Assembly: GCA_003342815.1 (NCBI GenBank)
Contig: PTEX01000231.1
Coordinates: 152,711-216,710 of the forward strand
DNA: 64,000 nucleotides
DNA from: Eudromia elegans
Lineage: Eukaryota > Chordata > Aves > Tinamiformes > Tinamidae
Reading direction: 5' to 3'
Shown here: positions 44,241 to 57,000 of the stretch, in pieces
Position numbering within the stretch: position 1 is the stretch's first letter
Layout: each line of letters opens with the position of its first letter
The notes under the pieces: model-generated
Database searches by the model: none
Seen by the model: the letters and a program-made list of their open reading frames with translations, nothing else
Told to the model about the DNA's origin: nothing
Translations under genes and position numbers: made by a program

Positions 44241-47200
44241 AGCCGTATGGGCAGTCTGAGGAGATCCCAGGGACAGCTCTTTCTCCTGCAGATCCAATGT
44301 TATCTCACCTAGAAGTGAGGAAGGAAAGAGGATGAAGACATTCAACACTCTGTTTTGAACAGCAGGAAAGCACCCAGTGCTCACTTGAAACACGTGGTTC
44401 ATCTTTGCACCCCAGAAATAAATCTCACTTGACCAATGCGGGGCTGGGAATGTTCTGTGTGAGCTGGCAAAGGCTGGTGTGCTGTGAGCAGTGGTCCTAG
44501 GTCATGGGAGACTGGAGAGAGGCTTTGCTGCAGATTTATTCTCTTGGGATCTGTGGTATCTTGAGTTGGAATTCACCTGGCATCTCCAGGATGGCAGGAT
44601 GAGACCTTGACTCTGGGGCTTGAGATTCATCTTTATCTTAATGAGTGTAACTAAAAATCAGGAGTAGATAATAGAAAATAATGGAGTTGGGACGGACAGG
44701 AGAAAAATTTCTCTCTGAAGACTCTCTGGCAGTATAAACACATTGAAATGTAATATTTGAGTGGCTAAATTGCTGCTTGTGTGCGTGCAAAGTGACCGAC
44801 ATGCTGCTTCAATCCAGGAAGCGTTTGCTGCCAGGGGCAATTCTCCGGCCTTGCTATCTCCTCTCTTCTGTCTCTGCAGCTCTCATTTCCAGATTGCTTC
44901 ACCAGCTGTTTTAGAGATCTCTCTGTTTGTTGGTGCCTAGTGCTTCAGAATTTGACTTTAAGAAAAAAAAAATCCTCAGGATTCCTTTCTTTCTGCTTTT
45001 CTGTTCTTCCTACCTCTTAGTTGTATGCGTTACCTTCTCACTACCCTTCTCACTACCTGACCACAGAAAACAGGGCCCGCGTTCTTCCATGTAGCTGCTA
45101 CAGCCCGTGTGAAGACTCCCACATCATTAGTGGTCTATGTGGATGCTCACATGATGAGCAGCGGTGCAGCCTTGTGCCCAACTTCAGGCAAACATTAACG
45201 CAATGAATTAGCTTAGGTCAGTGTGTTTGCCTAATCCTAAATGAAAACTTAGACTTACACAGACAGACCGTTTTCTAAAATATGGTGCTTATTTTTAGTG
45301 ACCTAAGAGCTTTAAGTTATCTCAAGATAGCTTTAAAATACTGAAACTCCAGTAATGCTGAGTGCAGTCTTTCTACACACAGCTTTGAACCCTTTGGATA
45401 GCCTGGGTTCAAGCAGGAAAGGAGCTGTAAAGCTGAAATAAAGTTGCTAAAGCTTAATTTTTTCCCCCTAGAATATTTGCACTGAGGACCAAAAGCTATT
45501 GCCAAAGATTGACACATGATAAGCTTTGATGTTGCAGTTTATTTCAGCCGAGGTTGCAAAGATGCCTTGACTGAGCAAGATTTAAAAAAACCTCAGAGTA
45601 TTTAGTATTGTGAACTGTGTATTTGCAGGAGATTGGATAATGTGATTACAAAAAAGCAAATGGGTATGTTGCCTAACACTGCTATAGAAAAGACAGAGAA
45701 ACCTGTGAGATTCTGATGAGCAAGACATGTTGTAAATAAGTGGCTTTGAACATCCAGTTCAGCTGATACCCAAGGTGCAGTAACTGCTAGGACTCAGCTC
45801 TCCTAAAGGGCAGTAGGCCTTCATTGCCTCTCTTTAATGAATACATTAATTGGACTTGGCTCTGCTTTGCAGGCTTTGCAGCACCTGCAAATTTGAACCC
45901 TGAGTGTGTTTAATATGGAGCCACAGATCCACACAAACAGCATCACTGACTCCTGTGCATGAATAATGCAGCACTGCTTTAACGTAGCGCCGGAGTCTGT
46001 GTCTCTAATAGTACTGGCTCTGATTTAAATAAATGAATGCTGTATGCCCTATTCCTTTCCTGTAGATGATTAGTGATCCCTCACAACTTAAAAATTAATG
46101 TTACTAATGCTATGTCCAGACTCAACAATAATTTGTCTGTATGCATCCTTCTTGCCAAATCTCCCCTGTGGATTTGATTACATAAAGCATCATTCATTTC
46201 CTGAGCTAAACCTGCCCTGCCCTCCTATTTGGTGCCATTCTAATACTGCCCTGAAGGGAAATGTAATTTGGTACATTCAGTGATCCAACATAGAGCATCC
46301 ATTTCATTGGTAGTGAAAATCATCTTCCCATCTGTGAAACATGCCATGTACATGCACTGTGACAAAAGACAGATGGAAAAGTCCTAAAAAACAGGATACC
46401 CTACCTTAGACAAAACAATAGAAGTATTTATTTAAATACTTGTCATGAACCAACATTTTCAATACTGGACTCCTACAAACCTTGGTGGTGTTTTACAGTA
46501 TCCCTCCATGTCAAGTTTGGGTTCTTTCAGCCATAATCACTGGGGGTCAGCCCTGGACGCTCGGTGGAGCTCAGGGTTCACCTTTTGGTAACAAGGGTAT
46601 AGCATTTTGTTCAGTTTTCTCACTCTTTGTGCACTGATGTTACAAAAAGACTCCTCTGTCTCGGCCAGGCAAACCTACTGGATTTGTCTCTTTCCTCACA
46701 AAAATAAACAGGTAAATAGAAAGAAACAGGCATGTTACGAGACAAGGTCCTGCTCTTGGCTCGCCTTGGTGTTTTCCTGCGTGCTGTTTGCTCACTTGGG
46801 CTCTGCAAGGACACACAGTCCTGCTCCAAGAATACCCAGCTATTTCACCAAGGACTATGTGCTATTAATGGCAGTGTGGCCATACTGAAGCACGTCTCAC
46901 TGCTGCAAGTGGGAAAGTTTGTGCCGAGGCAGAAATTCACCTTATCCCTCATATCCACCTCAGCAAATGCAAGTGTTTGAGCAAGTCTGTAAAATCACTG
47001 TCAGAGAAACAAAATGCAGCATATAAAGGGTAGCTATAATCTATCCCCCACAGTGTGCATTTGTTGTTGTCTACATCCAGACTAATTGCAAAGCTTCTGA
47101 GAACCATAACAGACTATCCAGTTTAGGAAGTTATTTAGACCCGTATGTAACATATCTAAATCTCATTTTCAAAATTGACATAGGTTGGTGTCGATATCCT

Positions 47201-50200
47201 ATTGCCATCCAATGAGCCTTAGCCTTTGAAAAGATGCCATAAAATGCATGTATCCCAAGGACACATCTCTGAAATATTTCTTATCTTTCCATGACCATCA
47301 GCAGCATGCAAACAGACAACCTCAAAATTGTTTAATATTTGTCAGCAAAAAGCAGGCTCAGCTCTCATTCTTTTCTGTTCACAGATCTTTTTAAAACATC
47401 ATCATACGTGCTGAAAAACATTACTCTGCTTTGCCCAGCTTTGGAGAGCAGACGCTGTGCAGCCCAGGAGCAATGAAGGCAGAAGCAATGACAAAAGTTA
47501 AGACAAACTGAGGACTCCCCAAGCGAGACAGGAAAGCGTTACTAGGTTGAAACTAGTGCATGCTGAAATGGGCCATTTCTGTACACAGTGTCAGGGTTCT
47601 CCTTCCTCTTTTTAATTTGATGCTGAATTTACTGTGACAGAATAAACTCAGACCAGCCAAAATAATATTCACACAGCAGCTTTCTCATCCTAGTCCGGCT
47701 CCGCAGAGTAGAGAACCTGCCAGTTCCCACCTCAGCTGCCCTTCTCCCTGGTCGCTGGCTAATGGTGCTGGGCCCAGGTGCTTTGCAGAGCACACAGGAA
47801 GCTGCTTCTCCATAGAAAAGCACCATCAAAATAAATATTTGAGCATGGCAGCTACTCTTGCATTTCAGGAGACACGCAGACTTCCACAGAGGCTCATAGG
47901 CTTCTCAAAGGGTTTCCATTGTTAATTATAGGAGGAAATTGTAGAGCAGCTTCCCAAACTCCTGTGCTATTTACACATGTAGTTTGTGAGCCAGCTAAAA
48001 TACATTCCCGATGGAAATGAAAATAAGATCTTAGCCAAGGCCTTACCCAAACCTTCCTTGAGGGCAGGGCATGAGAGACACAGAAAGAGTTGTATTTTTC
48101 CCATCAATTGGCTTTTTTTTTTATTTCCAGTATGTACTTTGTGTTTTTTTTTCAATATCCCACCTAAATATTGATATACTCCCACTGCTATCAGCAGATT
48201 TATTTTTGCAGAAGGTCATTTGAAAGACAAGCTCAGCTCTTTGGTCTAGAGGGATGGGAATGCGTGTGATGGGAATGCATGGACCCAAGGAAACCTGTTC
48301 ACCCACAGGGCACTGGCTGGATCTGCTGTGCGTTTCTCATGGCAAGTGCCCTGAGGCTCCGGGCACGAGTGAGAGCAGCTTGGCAAGGGGCAGGGATGCT
48401 GCTCCAAAGCTCCTCTGCTTCCAGCTGGTCCAGCCACCGCAGCTCTCCTGCACGAGGAAACTGCTCCAAGTTTCAGGTAGGATGTGCTCCTCTGTTGGAT
48501 GTCTTCATTAAAATTAGCATCAGTTTCTTTAAAATTAGCAGAATTTTTTAAGGCCCGTAGAAAGCCCGAACAGCAAATGCCGGGTGGGTGCATGATTGCC
48601 GGGCTCATAAGGGCTCGCAAAAGCAGCGAGTTTTCTACCCACTGTTGTAAGAGATGGTGTTGGAGAAGACATAAAGAGTCCCTGCCCAGTCCTTAGGTGT
48701 GCCTCTCAAGCTTAAAAAGTGAACAAGTATGCAAGAGGAAAATCCATACCTCCTCACTGTCACAGTGCGGAGCGCAGTGTGAAATTTCTGTATCTTTCTA
48801 CTTACGGATCTCAGCTCAGCATGTATGTGCGAAAGTGCACCAATTCACGGGACACTCCGTTTAAGCAGCTCCATTTGGTTTCCTTTCAGCTTCCTCTATA
48901 TTAAAAGCATCAAGATCTACTAAATTTCCAAGCAAAACCCCTCACCAAATTAAAGTTACCAGAGTTTTTGCAAGCTTGTCTGGCTTGCGAGAAAATTTTG
49001 CAGCATTCTTGTGGCAGGCTCACCACTCCAGCAATTCAGTTACATACTCATCTCCTTTCTTCTCATTGCCTACAGCAGAATTCCTTGGAAATCATCAGGG
49101 GAAATAAAAATAACCACCTCCGTTGCACTGTGTCCATTTACTTCATCCCACAGCTTCATTCCAAGTAACGTGTCCATCACCATCGCGCTGAAGTAACGAG
49201 GAGAGATGGCATGCAGGGGTCGGCTGGTAGGTTGCCTGAAGCTCATCTGTCATATGGGTGGAAGGGAAAAAAAGAGTCCTCAGGAACCAGTCTTCTAGCT
49301 GAGTGATTGTGCCAAGCTCAGTGAACTCAGATCTGGAAAGACTCACAGAAGATCTCAAACAAACATATGAATAATGTGTCTCAGCTCCAAGATTCACTCA
49401 TATTTTACAGAAACGATTATTTCATTTGCATTTCCCATAAATGAGTCACAAACTACTGGTAGCTATAAAAGTCTCCCTGTTTTTTTTCTGCACAATTAGG
49501 ACCTCAGAGATGCTGCCTCATTTTTTTTTCTTTTTTCTTTCTGCTTTTCAATTCCCTCACTATGTGATATTTCTGGCTTCGTGTGCTGTTGAAGCCATGG
49601 CAAGGACTGTTGATGGGGCCATGCAGTCACACAAAGTGAAAATAGAGGAATTCCAAAGGGAACGGGGAAAGAAACAGAAGCGGGGAGGCTCCCTGGATCT
49701 TCACAGGGCCAGCTGTGTCCTGGCACGCTGCGGTGCCCCCCTCGCAGCCCTGTCCCTGCATCCACCAGAGCTCAGGGCTGAAGCTGGCAGCTGCTTCAGC
49801 AATCTCAGAGCTCATTGCTGAGGATCTGTGTGACCCACTGCACCTTCCCTGGGGGCAAATTCCTCATCCCTTCCTCCTTTGCCTCTCTCCAGGCAGAGGC
49901 AGCCAGGGAGCAGCCTGGTGCCAGCCTCCAGGTCTGGACACTGTGGGGACCCCAGGCACCCCAGTCGCGCCTGGGCTCTGCACCTAACGTCAAAGACGCA
50001 GCTAATGCCCCCTTGGCTTTGTGAGAGAGCACATCGTAACCCCACGCGGATACCCAGAGGCCTCGCCTGTCCGCTTGGACACTGCTAAGATAACAAGAAA
50101 TTAGGGGGGGGGAAAATCCCATGAAACTTAAAAAATAAAGGAAGATATGAGGGTTTTGTTATCAAAAACCCTCAAAAGGGGCATGAAGGCCCATTTTTCT

Positions 50201-50655
50201 CAGTCTCTTACAGACCACTTCGACTGCATAACCAAAGTGTTCTATCTTGTATTAGGTGCATTGCTGTCATCTGTTGATTTTTTATTTTTAATTAAACCAT
50301 TGTTTACTTTAAGGAAGGAAAAAAAAAAATTGCCAGCAGTTGCTTGTTTTCTGATTTCAGTCAAATATTTCTTTGTTTTTCAACAGGGGTTTGGAAACCA
50401 ACAGTGACCCTGACATTTCCTCAGGTGTCCAGTTAATGTTGGGGCCCCATCCAGATACCCTGAGCCCCAGGTTGTGCTCCTATTTCTGAACCCTTCTCCC
50501 CACAGGTACAAACCAGATTCAGTCATGGCAGCATCCTGGTTCTGTGTGTATCTTCCCACATAAGGGAAAAGGTTATTCTTTTTAAGGGGAAAAACACCGT
50601 GTTCTTTTTCAGCTAAGACTAATGGTTTTTTTTTTTTTTCTAAATGTGTGTTTGT
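44241..50655. other. Intergenic DNA right of CCN6, no gene recognised
   Basis: Mixed composition, becoming GC-richer near 48.2-50.0 kb. Many short open frames occur on both strands but none looks coding or has a paired splice structure. No tRNA, rRNA or clear transposon seen. Confidence 0.5.
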
Positions 50656-50659
50656 CCAG

Positions 50660-50730
50660 AATGCAGAGGAATTCTTCTGGGTGGCAAAGAACCAGGTACT
50701 AAAGGACCTTTTAACTTAACAAAGATAAAG
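50660..50730 (+). other. Exon-like segment with strong splice signals, gene unknown
   Basis: The acceptor is a T-rich tract ending gtttgtccag, and the donor gtaaga follows AAG. One frame is open throughout (CRGILLGGKEPGTKGPFNLT). I do not recognise the peptide. It could be a non-coding 5' exon of a + strand gene to the right or a lncRNA exon. Confidence 0.25.
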
Positions 50731-53500
50731 GTAAGACCCATTGGTTGGTATCTCCAGCCAGGTAAATTCTAATTACAGATCTGTAATAGGAGATGAATTA
50801 TAACACAATATATTAAGGGAAGTGATGGACTTATCAAAGAGACTTATCAGAGAGCCTCTGAACATGGAGCACACGGGGAAGGAAACAGTTCTAGCCTCAG
50901 AAGTACGGCCGAATTATCATCACTCTGAAGCAAACCCCTGACGATCACATTCACATTACTCATTTGGCCCCAAGTGGTAACTGTTTTAAGAGTGAGGTAA
51001 GCTTAGTTAAACTCACAACTGGACCTTTCTTCTTATGAAAATATGAACGGCAGGTTTGAGAAGCTGCTTTTTCAAGGCACCACTGCAGCTGCAGGCAAGG
51101 GAAGAAGAGGCTCCCTCAAATACTCTGCTGGAACTGGGATTTTATTTAGAAAAGTTGATGTATTCAGGGCGTGGAGCTTTCACTCTTCTTGCACATTCTT
51201 GCCCAGTTTCACGCTGCAGCTCTTACTGAGATGTCAAAATATGGTCAAACTTCCTCTGCAAAAGCCAGTGTGCAGCTGAAGGAAGCCACTGCAGATAACG
51301 CCATGTGTTTTCTGTACTGTATCAAAGAGAGGAAGAGTCCATATCTAGTCTGCACTCGAGAGATTTTCCAACCCCCTCCCAAATTCTTTCCCTGCAACAG
51401 AGACATGAAGGACTCTCAAAATGCCCAAAGAGAACCTAGCTCCTGCCCCAAAGGCAGCTGACAGAAACAAGGCAGAACCCAAACCACAACCCTCCACGGA
51501 GCTGGGCACGTGCTTCAAGGGGAGGCCGCAGCGCGCTGGGGGAGAGCGGGCGCCAGCCTGCACGGAGGGGCCGTGTCGTCTGATGCCCTGCCTGAGTTAC
51601 AGCAGCAGGAAGGTGAAGTAAAGAGTGCCCTGAGCATGCATGTGTGTGTGGCACAGAGTCAGCCCAGCCGTGGAGGAGGCTGGAGGCCACCTAGCCACAC
51701 GATGCAATTTAAACAAGTACGGATTTTAGCACCTCAGCTCCATGCACAACCCATGGGGTCTCCAGGTGGCAGTTCAAAGCATCTGAGCCTTCCGGAGCTT
51801 TTCCTGGCCCTCGTGTTGCTCAACCTCTTGCACAGGGCCCCTGGCCAGCTCAGGAGACAGCAGAGGCCAAGGACCTCCAGCACAGAGGATGACCCAGGAT
51901 GGACATTGGTGACCTGGGCAGTGCAGATAGAAACCCAGCTGAGCAAGGCAGCCTCAGGGCCAAGGACTGGTCTCTGCTGACATTGAAGATCACCTTGTTC
52001 TAGCAGTTCTGTAGTAACGTAGCAGTGACCAACTTCTATCCTCAGGTGCAGACTGAACATGTGTCTCCATGATTGTTCGTCCCTCGCAGGTCCCACAGAA
52101 GAACCACATTCACCTTTAGAACATCTAGCTGGGGTCCACAGACAGAGCTGCCACAGCAGCACAGAGCTAAGGTCTTCACTTGTCCTTCCGCAGGTGACCA
52201 AGAATTTGGAGCGGCTAACGGATACTTCTGTAAAACAGTCTGTGTTTTTAAAAGCCTGGCTTGCCCCGCACTCTTCGGCCCAAGATCACTCACCACGACA
52301 GAAGGAGAGTACATGTGTGGAGCAAGGGGCCCACGGGGAGCAGAGACCCCGTTAGGCCTGGTGTGAAACCAGAGCAAGACCCCGGGACGCTGCTCCGAGT
52401 CGTGATGGCCGGGGCAGTTCTCAGCGGCGACATCACTGCAGCTTTCTCCTCTCGGCCCTCTGCACGTGGCTGAGGTACCAGCCGCCCGGGTACCAAAGTA
52501 CCTGGCTCTGCTCTGCTTCACTGTCTGCCTTCCGATAGGCAAAGTTACTTGCCCTGGGATTATGAACAGCTTTTGTTGCACTTCTCCTGCATATCAATAC
52601 ATTCCAACACATATCCACTGTCTGCCTTGTTCCTAATCAGAATTTCCATCCTCTTGGCTACGTTGTTCTTTTTCACTGTCAACATACTAATTTCTGTTTG
52701 AATGTGTCTCAGGCATTTATGTCTAAACCACAAAGAATTCTCCCATTTAAACTCTTCTTTTCACAGACCATGCGATCTGTTGCATCTCCTTTTGTTGTAT
52801 TTGCCTTCATACTTCTTCCTATTGCCTTTTTGTCTTCACTTGTGTCTTAGCTCACACTTGCTCTGTGATGGAGTGAGCAACTGCCCCTGGAAGAGCCCTG
52901 CGCTGTGTGAGAGGCTCCACCTCATCGCGGGACTCCCGGAGCCGCTTTCCATGAGCGGCCCCTTGTTCCCAGCATGTGTGCATGGACTGCGCAGTAAAAT
53001 GGGAGCTCATGAAAGCTGCAATGTTATTTCAGGGGCTGAGCTTTTTCCTCTAAGAAAAGCTCTTTTTCCTTGAGAGGGGCAGAGAAAGAAGAGGAATGTG
53101 CTTGAGTCGTGTTTTCTTTGTCGTTGTTTTTTTCCCCCCTCCTTTTACTTGGGACACATCAGTAAATTTGAAGCCATCAGTGAAAGCCAGTTGTCCGCAG
53201 CCTGGGTGCTCGCACCAGGAAAATTCACTGCCAGGGACTCCGACAGTTGTTGTTTAAGGGATCAAAGAAACACAGCATTTATTGAACAAAATATATAACA
53301 AATACACAACAAAAGCTCTTACAGGTTTTCTCCATCCGCCTGCACCATTCCCACCATCACCCCACACGGCCCCAGCACAGACCAGCCATGGCCAAAGGCA
53401 GCGATTGCAAAGGAACAGATTGGGAATTTTCCATATTACTCAGTTACCATTTTTCAAGTCTTCTCTGAAATTAGAGGATGTAACACTATATTTCACACTG
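50731..53500. other. Intergenic DNA, no gene recognised
   Basis: GC-moderate with short open frames on both strands, none supported by similarity or paired splice sites. Confidence 0.5.
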
Positions 53501-55830
53501 AACCATCAGTGGTTTTTTCCTTTTGTCTCCAGGGGCTTTTGATGTACTAGGAAGTGGCAAAAACCCAGAGAGAGTAAAAGAGGGCAAGAGAACCAGCCTG
53601 CCTGGGGCTCGTATGCCCAGGAGCAGCAAGGGGAGGCTGGTTAGTGGTTGCTCTCCGCAGGCTGTTGCCACCGATGACCAGGGCCCTGGTGCCCCCCTTC
53701 ACTGGAGGGATGGGGGTTTAGAGACTGGATTTGGGCTGAGTTCAGGGTGGGAGTGGGGGCAGGAGCGTGTTTTGTAGTCCTGTGTGTCCTACCAAGATCT
53801 TTCTCATTGCAGAAACTGTTATTTCCACCGAAGGTGGGGTATGCGGCAGGAGCACAGAAACACTGCCTCGCATCCGGTGACCAGTGCGGCATGGCCAGCA
53901 CTTCCTGCTTCTTGGAAATGCCAAGCGGAGCAAAGATCGTGTCCTGACAACCAGGGTGAAAAGGAAAAAAGAAAAGACACAGCAAATGTGCAGGTGGCTT
54001 TGCTGCAATATTCTTGGATGGCTGCAGCTCCAAGAGGCCACCCCGATGGTTTAAGGGGGTTTCTGCCTTCCTTTTATTGCACTGGCCACCTCAGTGTCAC
54101 CCCATGGGTGGTGAGCGAGGAGGCCCCCGCGCAAGGGGGGCATTTCCGGCTGCAACACTGCCCCTCGGCAGGAGCCGTGGGTCAGGAGGAGGAGGCGGAG
54201 GGGCCGCCGCGGGGCGCGCGAGGGCCCCGTGTGCGCTGCGCTTGAGCCCTGTTGGCGCCTCGCGCGAGCAGTGCTGCCGTGGCTGGCGCTCGTGGGTCTC
54301 CCACGTGCCCCGCACACGGGCTCGAGCTGGATTCAGCCAAGGGAGGTGGGCAGCTCGGCTGGCACGGACCGGGTCTGGAGCTGGGAGGCCCCGTCTCTGA
54401 CCCCATGGTGGGGAAAAAGCAGCTTCAGTCATTTTGACCCCAGAAGGGAGCTACTTGGCCGCAGCCTGCCCAGCTGCTGGTTGGAGTGCGCTTTTCCCGA
54501 GGGCAGCGTGTGGAAGCTCGCGGGTCCTGCCGCTGGTGCCGAGCTGCCTTCTCCTGCCTGCCTCGCGCCGGGCTGATCTTGGCCGTCCAATGTGTCACGT
54601 CAGCAACCACAGCCGGCCCCGGCACGAGGGCAGAGCCCGGGGCAGGCGCGGGAAGCGCCCCAGGAGCAGGGGCCAGGGCTGGGCACGCGGCCCCATGGCA
54701 GGCGGCAGCCCGCACGCCTCCTGTTCCCCAGCCCTGTGTTTGCGCTCGCTGCTCTGAGTTTCAGAGGGAAGACAGATGTAAGAAAGAGGGAAAGCAGAGC
54801 CCTGCCCTTGGCTGGGCAAGGAGTAGCTGAAACCCTGTGCTCCCACCTGCTTCTGCTGGGACCTGCCATGGGTGCTGGTACCCACCAAAAGCCTCCACAG
54901 CAGCAGCGGCCAGTGGGAAACGTCCCCACGCAACACTGCGGTCCACGAGCACACGAGACGGCTCCACGGGGCCCCGCGCTGGAGGCTTTGGTGCTGTCCG
55001 TGCGGGGGCCGAGCAGCCAGGGAATCACCAGGGATCCGACACTGCGGGTCCTGCGCAGCGGCCCTCTGAGCCCCATGGAAAGCAATCTTGGGCTTCAGGC
55101 AGCTCCAGCTGGAAGAAGGGCTACCTGGGGCTTCTCTTTGGGGTTTTCATAGCAGAAAAGCAAATGCTTCTGTTGACAGAGCAGATTGCCCTGCTCTGCC
55201 CAAGGTAGACGGGAAAGAGGTCTTTATGATATTTGCACCAGAGAGATGTTCGGGAACCACGTAAGGAAGGAAGGGAGAAAATCCATTTGTATTGGGAGAC
55301 AAGAAATATTAATGATTAATGGATGATTTGCATACTGGAAATAGGTTAATCAACTGAGCTGTTCATTTGACCAGTGGCAATCTGGGAAAAGAGGTAGTCA
55401 ACGGCATGCTAATTTTGCTAAGAACAGAAATACATTTAATTTAGTTTCAGCTGTAATGTACCACCAAAGCTGTAGAAGTTTCTCTAGTGACACTGTCACT
55501 GTGCTTTCAAAGGGAAAAAAGGGCTGCTGCAGGAGGTGGTGTGTGTAAGGAGGCGTTTCGTTGTACTGGTCTGATGGTAACAACATCGGAAGAATTTTTA
55601 AACAATTAAATAAATTCTAACTGCAGACCGAGGTCCCGACGACGCCCTGGCTCTTTGGAGATGGTTTCCTCCTTGGAGACGCGTCCCCAGGGCAGGCGCA
55701 GGCCGGGCCCCCCGCGCGCCCTCGGTGCCCCACACAGACCTTGGAACTGAGCGCGGCGCCCGGGAGGCGCCTCACAGAGCAGCCCCGACTGCACCCGCGG
55801 GGCTTCTGTCTGACACTAGACCTCAAGACT
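53500..55830. other. GC-rich intergenic patch
   Basis: Marked GC and CpG enrichment, densest around 54.1-54.8 kb and 55.6-55.8 kb. Long open frames occur on both strands, as expected where stop codons are rare. No start, splice or similarity evidence for a protein. It could include an unannotated CpG-island promoter. Confidence 0.4.
55290..55400. promoter_or_regulatory. Candidate enhancer: octamer and ATTA-motif cluster
   Basis: ATTAATGATTAATGG is closely followed by ATTTGCAT (POU octamer) and GTTAATCAAC within about 60 bases, next to the GC-rich patch. Motif clustering is seen directly; function is inference. Confidence 0.25.
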
Positions 55831-57000
55831 TCTCAGGAGCCCACTCCGCAGCCAGAGGGCTACACGTTCTTTCCAAAAATGGGAGTCCAGGTTGTCAAGG
55901 GTTTGTTTAGTCACAGAATTGGACATTTTTCAGAAAAAAAAAAAAACACACCAAGGATCAAGAGACTTCTGATAAGCTTTGGGACTGGGCATCACATGCG
56001 ATTTGTCATGTAAGCAGCAGCAGATTGTTCATAATCATCCAAAAAGCTCCCAATTTTTATGAGAAAAATTATTTTTTCCTCATTTGAAATAGGACACACG
56101 GTTCTGTCCGCCTGGATTAAGGAATAACAAAACTACAGCTCCCCACCAGCGGGCTGGCAGTTGCCTTAACGAGACATGGGAGGCAGCGGACGCCGCACAG
56201 CCCACCCGGGGCGCCGGTTTGGAAGGCCAAGGGGTTCCTGCGCCTGCCCCCGATGCCCTTTCCAGGCTGGGATGGGCCTCGCACTGCCCATCGGTGCCAC
56301 GACGTTCCCGACGGGGCTCCCCATCCTGCTTCTTCCCAGGTTAATAAATGAGCTGCGCCGTGCACTTGCCAAGCTGTGCACAAACATGCTGTTCAGGAAC
56401 ATGTGGTTGCTCCTCCACTCGCCAGCATGCCTGTTAATATGCCCAGCCTTATTAAGCAAATGAAAATCTGATTTTATCACCGTAATTTGGCTTGTCAATC
56501 TCTTTCACTGAAAAAAAGCAAAGCAGAGTGCTGCAACACCCACGCGTTGCTTTCTCAAGGTTAAATATCTCTCGCTGCAGCCCCGTCTTCACTTCTTGCA
56601 TGTAATTGTAATTTCTATGCAAGTGTGTGTGTCCTCCATCTCGCGGCATTTCATAGGGATATACTCCTGGCATCCTCTTGTGCCAGCCTTTGGAAATTGT
56701 CTGTTTTCTGTGAGATTAAGTTCTTCCCTCCTAATTAAAAGAATTGCTTGAATTCGGCAAAATTAATTGGATATATTATTAGCTAATTTATTTTTAGTTA
56801 GGCCTCAGGGAAGATCCCATTTTAGGTGACAAAGTTCTACAACATGCCTGCATCTCCTCCCTTCCCCTCAAGAAACCCCTTCGGATGAGCAAGTCCTCCC
56901 AGCCCTTCCTACCTGCAGCTGTCCCTGCGTCCTGGCTGGAAAGCTGCATCCAACCAGCCCACAAACCCAAGCGACCTGGGCACCCGGCGCCTGCGTGGCG
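55831..57000. other. Intergenic DNA with an AT-rich motif cluster at 56730-56830
   Basis: No gene. Around 56740-56805 there are many ATTA/TAAT cores, TAGCTAATTTA and a MEF2-like TTATTTTTAG. Confidence 0.35.
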
